Source: Candidatus Microthrix subdominans (GTDB taxonomy: Bacteria; Actinomycetota; Acidimicrobiia; Acidimicrobiales; Microtrichaceae). From it: a stretch of DNA of 64,000 nt. The notes below the pieces were generated by a model that was given only the letters and a program-made list of their open reading frames with translations, ran no database searches and was not told where the DNA came from. Location of the stretch: contig JADJZA010000005.1 in NCBI GenBank assembly GCA_016719385.1, positions 8,704-72,703 of the forward strand, read 5' to 3'. Positions 1 through 9,548 of the stretch are shown here, piece after piece. Made by a program: the position numbers and the translations under genes. The first letter of the stretch is position 1, and each line of letters begins with the position of its first letter.

Positions 1-782
1 CTGGAATGTTGACCTCCCAGAGAAATCGGCGACAGCGCCGACCATCCCTTTCACAGCGAAGGCCTTCGGAGCGCTCCACCCGACCGGCGGGGTACTCAAC
101 CTGTGGCCAGCAACCGCCAACCCGCCAGGGATACCCCGCGGGATGGCCGTCAGCGAGGCGTTCGTTGACTGCTCGGCTCTGCCGACACTCGACGGCAACA
201 CGATCGTCACCCCACCACTACCCGAACCGTCCGGGCCGGTCACCAGAATCTTGGGTGACTCCAACACCCAATCAGGTAGCTCGTGGGCGCACCAACTGGC
301 GTGCACCCCCACCAAGTGGGCATGGGGCGGCCTCGGGGTCTGGGCGAAGGCGATCTACCTCGCCAACCAATCCCTCGACCTGAACATGGCCGAAATCGTC
401 GGGCCAACACCCGGCCGACGGATCGTCGTCATGCTCGGCACCAACGACGTGACCCCGACCGCCGGGTTCCAAGGGATGACAACCGCCCCGCAGATCACAT
501 ACGCCCTCAACCGGATGGCACACCGGATGGTCCGCGACCATGCCGCACAATCGGTGAGGTGGATGACGATCCCACCCGTTCGCGCAACCTCGTCGCCCGA
601 ACGGATCGCCCGAACCGAACTGTGGAACCAAGCGATCTTGGCGACCCCCTACGCGGTGGACGCCCGAGGTGCTTTCCTGCCGCGCTCCCCGACGGCGACT
701 CCTCCGACGACGTGCACCTCAACGCCAGCGGGCACACCAAACTGGCCAACTACGTGTCACCCCTGATCTGCACCTACCCGTA
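1..782 (+). CDS. Major tail protein-SGNH hydrolase fusion, copy 1 (5' end outside the window)
   Basis: Only the 3' part is present. It starts in the last part of the tail-protein domain and continues through the whole SGNH domain: GDSNT nucleophile block, WGGLG, GTND, and DDVHLN near the end. Compared with the complete copy at 52,790-54,038 it lacks one base near 135 and one C in the run at about 674, so the frame shifts just before the final DxxH block. The gene ends with TAG one base before the stop codon of the opposing minor tail gene. Substitutions relative to copy 2 (near 285-312) look real, not sequencing noise. Confidence 0.8.
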
Positions 783-784
783 GG

Positions 785-2075
785 TCACGCCTTGCGGGCA
801 CGACGCAACGACGCGCGAGCCGAGAACCCAACCTGGGTTCCCAACCTGATCGTCGCGCTCCCTTCCGTCTTCCGGGCGTAAGGTGTCAGATCGGTCACGT
901 CACCCCAGGCGTCCGACCACACGATGTAGAGGCCGTGGTGCTCAGGGTCGAATGGTGGGGTCCGCTCTGACACCCGGAACCCGCGCAACGGGTCAGCGCC
1001 TTGCACCCCGGAGTCGAGGTTGTCCGACCCGTCCGATGCGACACCCACATCAGGGTCGAACACGGCGACCGGGGCACCCAGCGGAAGAATCTCGGCGTCA
1101 GAGTTGTTGGTCATTTCGACGGTCCACGACAGGGTGGCCAGGTTGTTGCGGGTCAGCATCGATCGGGCGGTCGAGGTCAGCTGGGCGGCGCTGGTGTCTT
1201 CAACGCGGGTGGGTGACACGGTGTCACGGCCGAGCGGGCCAAGACCGTTCGGGTGTTGAGGGGCCAACGAAGTCCTTCGACGCGGTCCCGTACGGTGATG
1301 CCGTCCAGCTGTTCCCCTCCGACGACGTTGCCCACACCTTGGACACTTTGCCTTCGCCGTCCACGGTCTGGGCGATGTCGGCTTTCAGGATTCGTGGTGC
1401 GTTGGTGCCGAACTTGCTTCCGGGGCGTGGCACCAGCGCCTGGTCGAGGACTGGCGACACCACAATGTCGGTGGACGCTTCGGAGCCCCACAACGTAGCG
1501 GCGGGCGCGATGTTGAGCGACGGCCACGGTATCCCTTCGCGTTCGGTGAGGAGGACTTCCCAAGCTGCGTCAGGCGCATGCGGTCCACTGGGTGAGCTCC
1601 AACGGGTCGTGCCAGGTGTCGTCCAGGTTGACGACACCGAATGTTGGCCCGTCAGGCCCGGACGCCACCTTGGGGCCTCTCCTCACGATGGAAAGGAACG
1701 TGTCACCGGCGACCAGACCAACGCAGTCCTCGATCGTCAGGTTGGTTTGCCCGTAGTACAGGCCGGGAAACACCGGTTTTGGGTCAGTCCGTCATCCGCG
1801 GCGAGATACCACGACAGCGGGCGGGTCGTCAGCGTTGTCACCCAGCGCTCGCGGGTGCCGTTGGTCAGCAGGCCGATCCCCGACGACGCCCTCGCGATCG
1901 TGTCCCGTCCTGCCGCCTCCGCCTCACCGAGGGGGAACCTCCCCTTGGTTGTCATCACCCACGACGCCAACGACCGGTCGATGTTCGCCAGCCGTGCCGC
2001 CAACCCGGTAGGTACACCTTCCAGCTGGATCGTCCCCATCTCAGCGGACGGGTTCATGATCGCCTGGGGGATCAC
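785..2075 (-). CDS. Minor tail protein, distal (copy 1)
   Basis: About 430 residues. The start is GTG at 2075 in a GTGA overlap with the stop of the preceding minor tail gene, giving a product beginning MIPQAIMNPSAEMG. The sequence is rich in beta-type segments, with no enzyme motif that I recognise. Its position directly after the tape measure and one other tail gene suggests a distal tail or baseplate structural role; that is inference. Single-base indels near 1250 and 1570-1590 and at about 1785 split the frame here, while the copy at 54,040 is open almost throughout. It converges with the SGNH fusion gene with a one- or two-base gap. Confidence 0.65.
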
Positions 2076-3317
2076 GATGCCGGTCCGACGACGACCCGCT
2101 GCCGGGTGTAGTTCCGGGTCCGGTAGGAAGCCCCGTCGACTTCGACCCTGAACCGTTGCCCCATGTCGTTGACCTGTGCGGTCCCAGCACCGACGCTTGT
2201 CCCCAACGACACCTCGCGCTGACCAACCAGGGTGATCCCGGTCGAGTTGACCGCCCGCACTCCGATGATGTGCCCGTTCCCGTCGTTCACGTCAGAGTTG
2301 TGGGTCGCAGCGATACTCATCGTTCCACGGAGGGACGCCCAGAAGCTGAACCCGTCCTCACCGCGACGCAACTCGGCTTCCCAGCGGGTCACCGTCGTCT
2401 GGATACCACCAGCGAACGGGGCGTCACGGTCGGCCATCCACGTTACCCGCAACGTCTCCGAGTCAGCGTAGATCACCGTCAGAGTCGAAGGGTTCGCCAT
2501 CCCGGTCAGGAACTGTGAGATCGTCAGGGCAGGGGACGCCTTGAGTTCACCGGTCGCCTGATCGAACTGCAACAGCCGATGTTCGGTCATCGGAGTTGCA
2601 GGCGAGTTGCCGACCGCCGGACGTGCAGCGAACGGCAACTCGATCCCCGCTTTCCCGTTCCGCAACCGGACCGGATACCCGGCGGTGGGCTGACCGTGCA
2701 TCGGCCACCACACACCGGCAGCGAACACCTCGACACGAGGTGACCCGGCCAGGAATTGGCGGGCACGCGTACGTCGTCAACGACAACGAGGTCAACTGTG
2801 GGAACGCGACACGGGTCAGCCTCCCTCCAACGGGTTGTCGGAGTACGCGTCCCGGCCCGCGGGAACGCCGAGGAGAACTGGACCGGTGACGACACCGCAT
2901 ACGAGTTGCCGAACAGGCTGGTCGTCACCTTGGCTGTCTCCTGGGTCAACCGTCGCAACCCGACCGACACCGACCGTTCTTGGGGTACTTGCTGACCGGA
3001 GTCGATGTCGCCCCTCGACGCCATGGCGGGCCACGCCGCGCCGGTCGCCTCCCCGGCGGACACCACTTGGTAGATGCCGTCGATCGACGGGCGCACGTCC
3101 GACCACACCGGGACGATCATCCCTTCGGTCAACGTCGCCCAACCCAACGCTCGAACGTCCACCGCTGCCTGCCCGTGTTCAACACACGGGACGATCACAC
3201 CGGACAGCTGAAACGTGGACCCTCGGTTGGGGTAGTCGCGGTGAACGTGGTCGGCTCCGCAACGTCAGCGGTCAACCATCCGACGTGCACCGCTGGCTTG
3301 TCGTGTTCGCATCCCAT
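2072..3317 (-). CDS. Minor tail protein, proximal (copy 1)
   Basis: Starts at ATG 3317 (MGCEHDKPAVH) after the leader GGTTGGAGGTCTG, a good Shine-Dalgarno site, and ends in the GTGA overlap at 2072. It is the first gene after the tape measure, where siphoviruses encode the distal tail protein, but sequence alone does not identify it. Relative to copy 2 (431 residues) this copy lacks about 50 bases near 2850 and carries indels that split the frame. No catalytic motif was recognised. Confidence 0.65.
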
Positions 3318-3329
3318 CAGACCTCCAAC

Positions 3330-6300
3330 CTACCCGGCGTTCGCCATCGCTTCGGCGGCAACACGACGGCCTTCCGCTGTCCGGAACACTTCGCGGAGCA
3401 TCGCCATCAACTCGCGGCGGTCCAGCTTGGAGAGGGTCGCCTTGTCCCCTGACACGACCAGTTCGATGATGTGTTTGACCGTGCGCATCTCGTCGCCTTC
3501 ACCACCGGTTTGCGCTCTGCTCGCTGGAGCCTCGGGAGAGGCCCTGTTCACAATTCGTCGCAGCTCTTCGAGCGCTCCCCTTGTGATGGTAGGCGACGCC
3601 GCTCTGTGGCTGACAGGGGGTGCTAGCGCTGACATTCGGAGCGTAGCGTCACGTTGCTGCGCTGGAGATGCTGCTGAGGGGCTCACGCCGAGCCCCGGCG
3701 CTCCTGCCCCGACGCTCCTCACCGCTATCCCGAGCGCCCGTGTCTGGTCGCGGGTGAACACCGTCTCCTGACCAAGAACCGTTACTGTGCGCTCCTGGTC
3801 CCGCCGGCCTGGAACGACACCTCCAGTGTGAAACGACTCGTAGGTCGGCAGCTTCGGCATCGAATACGTCTCGCCTCGCCCGGGCACCCCAATGATGTCG
3901 GGCACTGTGAACGACAGTTCACCGACCGTGTTGTTCCAGATCTTCGCGATCCAGTTGAACGCACCACCGGCGAGGTCTTTCAGCCCAGTGAACGCTGAGC
4001 CGATCCCGTTGAGGAGCCCACCAATCAGGTCCTTCCCTTTGTTGAACAGGAACTTCCCGACGTTGCCGATCGTTTCGACGATCTTCCCTGGCAGATCTCT
4101 GAACCAGTTCATCACTCCAGCTGCCAACTCCGGAATCTTCTCGCGCAGCCAGATCCACGCGTGCGCCATCCACAACACGAGCTGTTCCTTGAAGCCGCCC
4201 ACCTTCTCGATCAGCCAGCCGGGGAGACCCTTGAACCAATCGAGCACCGCTCCCACAAGTCGGGGAAGGTTCGTGACAAGCCAAGAAAGAGCGGTGCCGG
4301 CCCAACTCACCAACTGATCCTTCAGCGCTATCGCTGCGCCCACCAGCCTGCCGGGCAGCCCCTTGAACCACTCGATCACGCCCAGAGCTATCTCCCCCAT
4401 CTTGGGGACCAGCCACTCGAACGCTGCAGTCAGCGCCTCGAGCAACTTGATGGGCAGAGACACCAACCCCTTGACCAGGTTGACGACAAGCCAGAACCCT
4501 TTCTCTAGGGCCCACGGGATCGCGGTTCCAACAAACCAGCTAGCCAGTGACACGAGCGCCTGACCCAAGAACGCGATCGCCTTCGGTGCAAACTCGACAG
4601 CCCACCCAACGATCGCACCCAGCAGCGAAGCTGCCTTTGTGACCATCCACGGGATTGCTGTCGTTACGAACCAAGCGCCCAGAGCAATCAGCGCCTGGCC
4701 GAGCCACATGATCGCCTTCGGTGCGAACTCGACAACCCACCCGAGGATGGCCCCACCCAGAGCAATCGACTGGGTAACAAGCCACGGGATCGCAGTCGTC
4801 ACAAACCAGACACCGAGCTGAATCAGCGCTTCTCCGAGCCACACGATCGCCTTCGGTGCGAACTCAATAGCCCACCCAACAATCGCCCCACCGAGCTGGA
4901 GCGCTTTCTCTGCCATCCACGGGACAGCTGTTCCCACGATCCAAACGCCGATCGCTAGCAGCGCTTCCCCGAGCCACACAATCGCCTTAGGGGGCGTACT
5001 CAGAGACCCACCCGATAGCCGCTGTGAGGAGTATGCCTCCTTTCTCGACGATAAACGGAACAGCAGTCGACGTGAACCATGTGCCCAGCTTGCTGAGCAG
5101 CTCACCCAGGATCGTGCCGAGTTCCCCGTAGAGGTTCTTCAGGGTCGCGAACCCGTTCTTGATTGCCTCCCAAGCGCCGGCAAAGTCACCGGTGAACACC
5201 TTGGCGAGCACCTTGGCTGCAGTGATGATCGGCGTCAGGTAAATCTTCCCGATGATCGTGCCGACCTTCTTGATGACCGGCCAAACCTTGGCCCATGCGT
5301 CCATGAACGCCCCACCGATAACGGTGGCCACCTTCTTGACCGTGTCCCAGAGTCCCAGCAAGAACCGGCCGACAGCGTCCACAGCAGAGCGGAACGGCTC
5401 GAAGTTCTTGTAGGCGTACATCCGACAGCTCCACCCAAAGCGACAACAGCGAGCACGACTGCTGTGACAGGCCACGAAATAGCCATCAGCGACCCGGCCA
5501 GGGGAACAGTGGTGAGCAGCCACGCAGCGAACAACCCGGTTAGCACCATCACCACCGGCTTGAACGTGAGCAACGTCGCTACAAGCGAAGCAGCGTGAGT
5601 TGCCAGTGAGATCATCGGCGGGAGGATCGGCAGCAACGACACCAGAATGTCAGCGAACGCCAACGCCAGGTCGCCAATCGCTTTCACCATGCGAGGCTCA
5701 GCAAACGCTGATATGGCAGGAGCGAGCGCCTCCCCGAGCATCCCAACGATCTCGCCGCCCACCTCGAGCAACGGCGAGAACGCCACGAGCAGCTCCCCGC
5801 AGCGCCGGCAATCGCTGTGACCCCCGGGCCCGCCGCCTCAAACCCGACGGCCAACGACTTCGTGAACGTGCCCAGAGGGCCCATCAGTTCTTTCAGCACA
5901 CCCCCGCCGACTGTGGCAACAGTGCCAAGCAGCGTCGCGAACGGGCCCACAACCTTGCCGAACTCTGGTCCCAGCTCCCCACCATCGACTGGATCTCTTT
6001 AATGCTCGCCTCGGAGCTCGGGCATGGCTGCTCCGCCGGCGATAAGCGCAGCGGTCTCGAACTCGCCGCCGAGCTGCTCAAGGTCACCCTTGATGTTGTC
6101 CAGCTTGGTTTTGGCTAGCTCTGTCGCGTACCCAGAATCAGCAACAGCGTCGGTCCACTTGTTGACGCCCTCCGCGCCTTCGTTGTAGAGGATGTTTGCT
6201 GCGCGGATAGCGTCGGTGCCAAACCAGGCCTGCATCTCCGCTGCTCGCATCTCGGGCGTTAGGTCACCGAAAGCGTCTTGCATCGCCTGCGCAGACTCGG

Positions 6301-8050
6301 CCAAACCGATGAACTCGCCCTTCGAGTCGAAGAACGAGAGACCTAGCCGCTCTGCTTGCTCGCCCTGCTTGCGTGTGGCGGGAACGAGGCGCTGCAGCAT
6401 CGTCTTAAACGAAGTGCCAGCGTCTGAACCTTCGAGGCTCTGCTGGGAGAACATGGACAGGGCGCCAACTGTTTCCTCCATCGAGATGCCAAACGAGTTC
6501 GCCCCTAGCGCCGACTGGGAAAGGCCGAGACCAAGGCCTTCAACGTCGGTGGACGACTTGTTTGCGCCAGCAGCGAGCACGTCAGCTGCGAACGTGGCGT
6601 CCTTGCCTTTCAACCCGAACGCGTTCAACTGGTTGGAGGTGATCTCCGCAGCGACGCCCAAGTCCAACGCCCCAGCGCCGGCCAACCCGAGCGCCCCCGG
6701 CACCGCACCGCCGAGCACATCTCCGAGCCCCACACCAGCCTTGATCAGCTCGATTTGAGCAGTGACCACCTCAGACGCTGAGAACGCTGTTGAGGCGCCC
6801 AAGTCGAGGGCCTGCGCCTCGAGGAGTTTCATTTGGGCGTCGGTGGCTCCGGCGGTTCCCTTCAAGTCTGCGAGAGCCTCAGTGAAGTCTGCGGACTTCT
6901 TGGCGCTCGCACCAAACAGCCCCGCTGACGCGATCGCTGGGAGCCCAACAGCTGCACCCCCGGCCAGCGCCCCCATCATCAGCCCGCCACTACCACCCGC
7001 AGACGCTGCGCCCATGCTCGCTGCGAGCTGCGTCGTGTCAGCTCGCAGATTCATGTCGATGCTGAACTTGTTGGAGAGCGACGCAGCGATGGTCTTGAGT
7101 TTCACGGCCAGCGCCGGCGAGTCAGCGTCGAGCGGAACATCGACCGCTTTCCCTGCCCGCGCTGCTGCTTGCGCTTTGGCTTTCGCTAGCGGGACCGCCC
7201 CAGTGCGCATCTCAGCGCCGAGAGGCACGTCCACTTGCTGCCCTAGCGCAACCGCTTTAGCGCGCAGCTGCCCGGCTGACCCGGGCTGCAGGGTGGGAAC
7301 GAAGAACAGCTTCCCTACCGGGTTCACTCGGGCAGCGAACGCTTTCGCCTCAGCACGAAGCGGGGCAACCGAACCCGACGCGATCCCAACATCGAACTTG
7401 ACCGCAGTATCACCGGACAGCCGGGTGGCGAGCGCTTTCACCTGCGTCTTCAGCTGAGTGGCCGCACCGGACACGAGCGCCACATCAAACTTGATTGGCA
7501 CCGATCCAGAGAGCCGCTGAGATAACGCCCGAGCCTCAGCTTTCAGCTCAGCTGCTGACCCGGTCTGCAGATCAACGTCGAACGCCAGCGACGGCTTTGA
7601 CTTCTTGCTCGCCAGAACGGCTGCGGTTTTAAGTTCCTGAGCTGCGCCTGCCTGCAAGTCAACATCAAACGTCAGCGACGGTTTCGCTTTCTGGCCGGCG
7701 AGCATCCCGGCCGACTTGAGTTCCTGAGATGCGCCACGCTGCAGCTCCACATCAAACGTCAGGACAGGTTTGATCCGAGCATTCAGCGCTTTAGCGTCAG
7801 CCGTGAGCATCTGCGCCGACCGCTTCGCTAGCTCCGGTGAGAATGTCACCTCAGCATCAACGAGCGAGTTCTGAGCTGCGACCATCTTCCCGAGCCGAGA
7901 CTTGAACCCCCGTGCCAACTCAGGCTCAATCTGAATCTCAGCTTTGTGGGTTTGCTCAGCTTTGGTCAGCAGGGTGCGCAGCGCCGGCGAGAAACCCTTC
8001 CCATCAGGGAGGACGGTTACGTCTACTGCGCCTGCGGTGTCAGTGGCCAT
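3330..8050 (-). CDS. Tail tape measure protein (copy 1)
   Basis: About 1,570 residues, the longest gene, starting MATDTAGAVDV at 8050. Three regions can be seen. Residues about 50-330 are a run of roughly 33-residue repeats of the form FDVxLxxGxAxxLKxxAxAL. Next is a TP901/PhageMin-type core (ADFTEALADLKGTAG...STAFSASEVV...LNAFGLKGKD). The C-terminal half holds four amphipathic 45-residue repeats with the core WLGEAL.xLGVWFV and EFAPKAI, probably membrane-active helices. The protein sets tail length and is thought to line the tail tube. Single-base indels near 4990, 5430, 5800 and 5990 split the frame. Confidence 0.9.
4490..5000 (-). repeat. 135-base tandem repeats in the tape measure gene
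   Basis: Four imperfect units of 45 codons, each with the core APKAI..LG.AL, about 135 bases apart (for example around 4566, 4701, 4836 and 4971). Copy 2 of the gene carries an additional partial unit, so unit number differs between the two haplotypes. Confidence 0.85.
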
Positions 8051-8062
8051 GAGGAGGCCAGC

Positions 8063-8368
8063 CTATCCTCCAGTTGCTGTTCTCCATGGTGACGCCGCCA
8101 CAGCAGCCTCAACTTCTTTGGCGTCACGCGTCCGCACCCTGGGGGCCCCGTTGGATCCCTTGGCGCCATGCTTGCGCAGCAGTTCGCTCATCGCCTTGTC
8201 GAGGCTTTCTCGCGACGTGGCGTTGAACACGGCTGAGTAGAGCGCTCGATCTTCGGGCTCTGCGTGCTCGGTCACAATCCGCCACGTCACTGCGCACCAT
8301 TCGCGCAGACTCAGACTGGCAGGATTCTGGCCGCCAGCAATCAGCACACCGAGCACGTCATCGGCCAT
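8063..8368 (-). CDS. Tail assembly chaperone, downstream part (copy 1)
   Basis: Open frame for 101 residues (MADDVLGVLIAGGQNPASLSLREW...). It lies directly upstream of the tape measure and downstream of a second chaperone-like frame, the position of the lambda G/T pair. In copy 2 the same sequence is in frame with the upstream part through a junction reading GRPYWGAVGAQHIA. In copy 1 a -1 shift is needed to join them. It is therefore probably not an independent gene but the extension of a G-T fusion. Confidence 0.7.
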   Translation of the reverse strand: MADDVLGVLIAGGQNPASLSLREWCAVTWRIVTEHAEPEDRALYSAVFNATSRESLDKAMSELLRKHGAKGSNGAPRVRTRDAKEVEAAVAASPWRTATGG

Positions 8369-8391
8369 TGCTGTGGCGATGTGTTGGGCGC

Positions 8392-8823
8392 CTACCGCGC
8401 CCCAGTAGGGCGCCCAGCTCGCTTGGCGGTGCGACGCTGCTCGCGGTTCTCGAACACTGCTGCCAGTTTGGTTGTGATCTTCTGCAGCGACGGGAGGCTC
8501 ACTTCCTCCGCTTCGTAGGCTTCGAACGCTGTCTCAGCGAACTGGTCGCGCTGGTCGGCCTGCACGAGACCGCACAGCTGGCCGAGCACGAAACCCGCCG
8601 GGTTCTGGTTGCCGTCGGGAAGGTTCGTGTCGATGTACGGGGCCGGCGCCATGTCCCAGCTGCGACCGAACAGCCGGAACGAGCCGGGGGACCGCTTGGG
8701 CTCCTTGTCGACCACGTCGGCGTCGAGGTCGAACAGCGGGTCAACCACGTCGAGGTCGTCAACGGTCAGCCGCTTGGCGTCGTTGGGGTAGTCCTCGTCC
8801 TCAGTGTGCCGATCGTCTGCCAT
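8392..8823 (-). CDS. Tail assembly chaperone, upstream part (copy 1)
   Basis: 143 residues from ATG 8823, preceded by AAGGAGCAACACCGC (AAGGAG Shine-Dalgarno). Acidic N-terminus, then a helical domain (FAETAFEAYEAEEVSLPSLQKITTKLAAVF), ending RAGRPTGAR. Gene order (tail completion gene, this gene, a second frame in -1, tape measure) is typical for siphovirus tail assembly chaperones. These act in the cytoplasm, coat the tape measure and are absent from the virion. Confidence 0.75.
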   Translation of the reverse strand: MADDRHTEDEDYPNDAKRLTVDDLDVVDPLFDLDADVVDKEPKRSPGSFRLFGRSWDMAPAPYIDTNLPDGNQNPAGFVLGQLCGLVQADQRDQFAETAFEAYEAEEVSLPSLQKITTKLAAVFENREQRRTAKRAGRPTGAR

Positions 8824-8843
8824 GCGGTGTTGCTCCTTGGTGC

Positions 8844-9269
8844 TCAGCGCTCCCGGTAGGAGACGCCTCGGTGGTTGCGCGCCACGGTAGCAGCCGCCTT
8901 TGACAAGTACTTGCGCGGAGGTGACCCCTTGACTTTCTTCGCGAACACCCACCCCCCACCGCGAGGGTTTCGCCACGCAAGCATCCTGGCGTTCTTCGGT
9001 CGGATCGGGGCCCGTCTCGGCCCGTAAATACCAGTCCCGTCGTGCTGCCATTTCGGCACGTTCGGGGTTGGGTGCTCCGACACGACGCGTACCTGATTGC
9101 GCACAGCGTCCACTTTGACGTGGATGCCTGGTGCGAGCCGCCGGTCGGGCATCACAGCCGAGCGCAGCACGTTCATTCGAGCGATCATCTGGATGGCTTT
9201 GGCGTTGGCGATCAGCCCGGGCAGCGCTGCTCGCTCTGCGATCTTGTCAGCTTGCGGGTAGACCTTCAT
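8844..9269 (-). CDS. Probable tail completion (HK97 gp10-like) protein (copy 1)
   Basis: 141 residues, MKVYPQADKIAERA..., basic, ending in YLSKAAATVARNHRGVSYRER. Size, charge and position between connector-type genes and the chaperones fit a head-tail joining or tail completion protein; the family assignment is inference. It overlaps the upstream 91-residue gene by about 20 bases. Confidence 0.6.
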   Translation of the reverse strand: MKVYPQADKIAERAALPGLIANAKAIQMIARMNVLRSAVMPDRRLAPGIHVKVDAVRNQVRVVSEHPTPNVPKWQHDGTGIYGPRRAPIRPKNARMLAWRNPRGGGWVFAKKVKGSPPRKYLSKAAATVARNHRGVSYRER

Positions 9270-9522
9270 TGCCCTCAGCCTCACTGGCGGGCTCAGGGGT
9301 GCCCACCTCGAGCAGACCGGCAACCTCGGGGGGCGCCTCAGCTCGCGAGGGGTCCTCCTCCGCCTGCACGACCTCTGCGAGCCCCGCACGAACGACCGGG
9401 TGCGTCTCGTCGCCGGCAAACAGCTCCCCGGCTCTCAGACCGGCTGCAGCTTGCCGGGCGCGGTAGGTGCGCGTCTCGGGCTCGGGCTGCTTCTTGGCGG
9501 TCGTCTTGCGGCGTGCGGTCAT
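9247..9522 (-). CDS. Hypothetical protein, lysine-rich start and acidic tail (copy 1)
   Basis: 91 residues: a strongly basic N-terminus (MTARRKTTAKKQPEPETRTY) and an acidic, proline- and alanine-rich C-terminus. The leader CAGGGAGCAGCA gives a GGGAG ribosome site. No family recognised. It lies in the tail module, between the IPT/TIG protein and the tail completion gene. Confidence 0.6.
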   Translation of the reverse strand: MTARRKTTAKKQPEPETRTYRARQAAAGLRAGELFAGDETHPVVRAGLAEVVQAEEDPSRAEAPPEVAGLLEVGTPEPASEAEGNEGLPAS

Positions 9523-9548
9523 TGCTGCTCCCTGGTTTGATTAGCTCG

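Noticed and set aside
883..2151. Long plus-strand reading frame opposite the minor tail gene
   Set aside because: Arg/Pro-rich composition, no ribosome site and no homology pattern. It is the reverse of a well-formed minus-strand gene present in two copies. Similar long plus-strand frames at 14,984-16,579 and 10,540-11,361 were dropped for the same reason.
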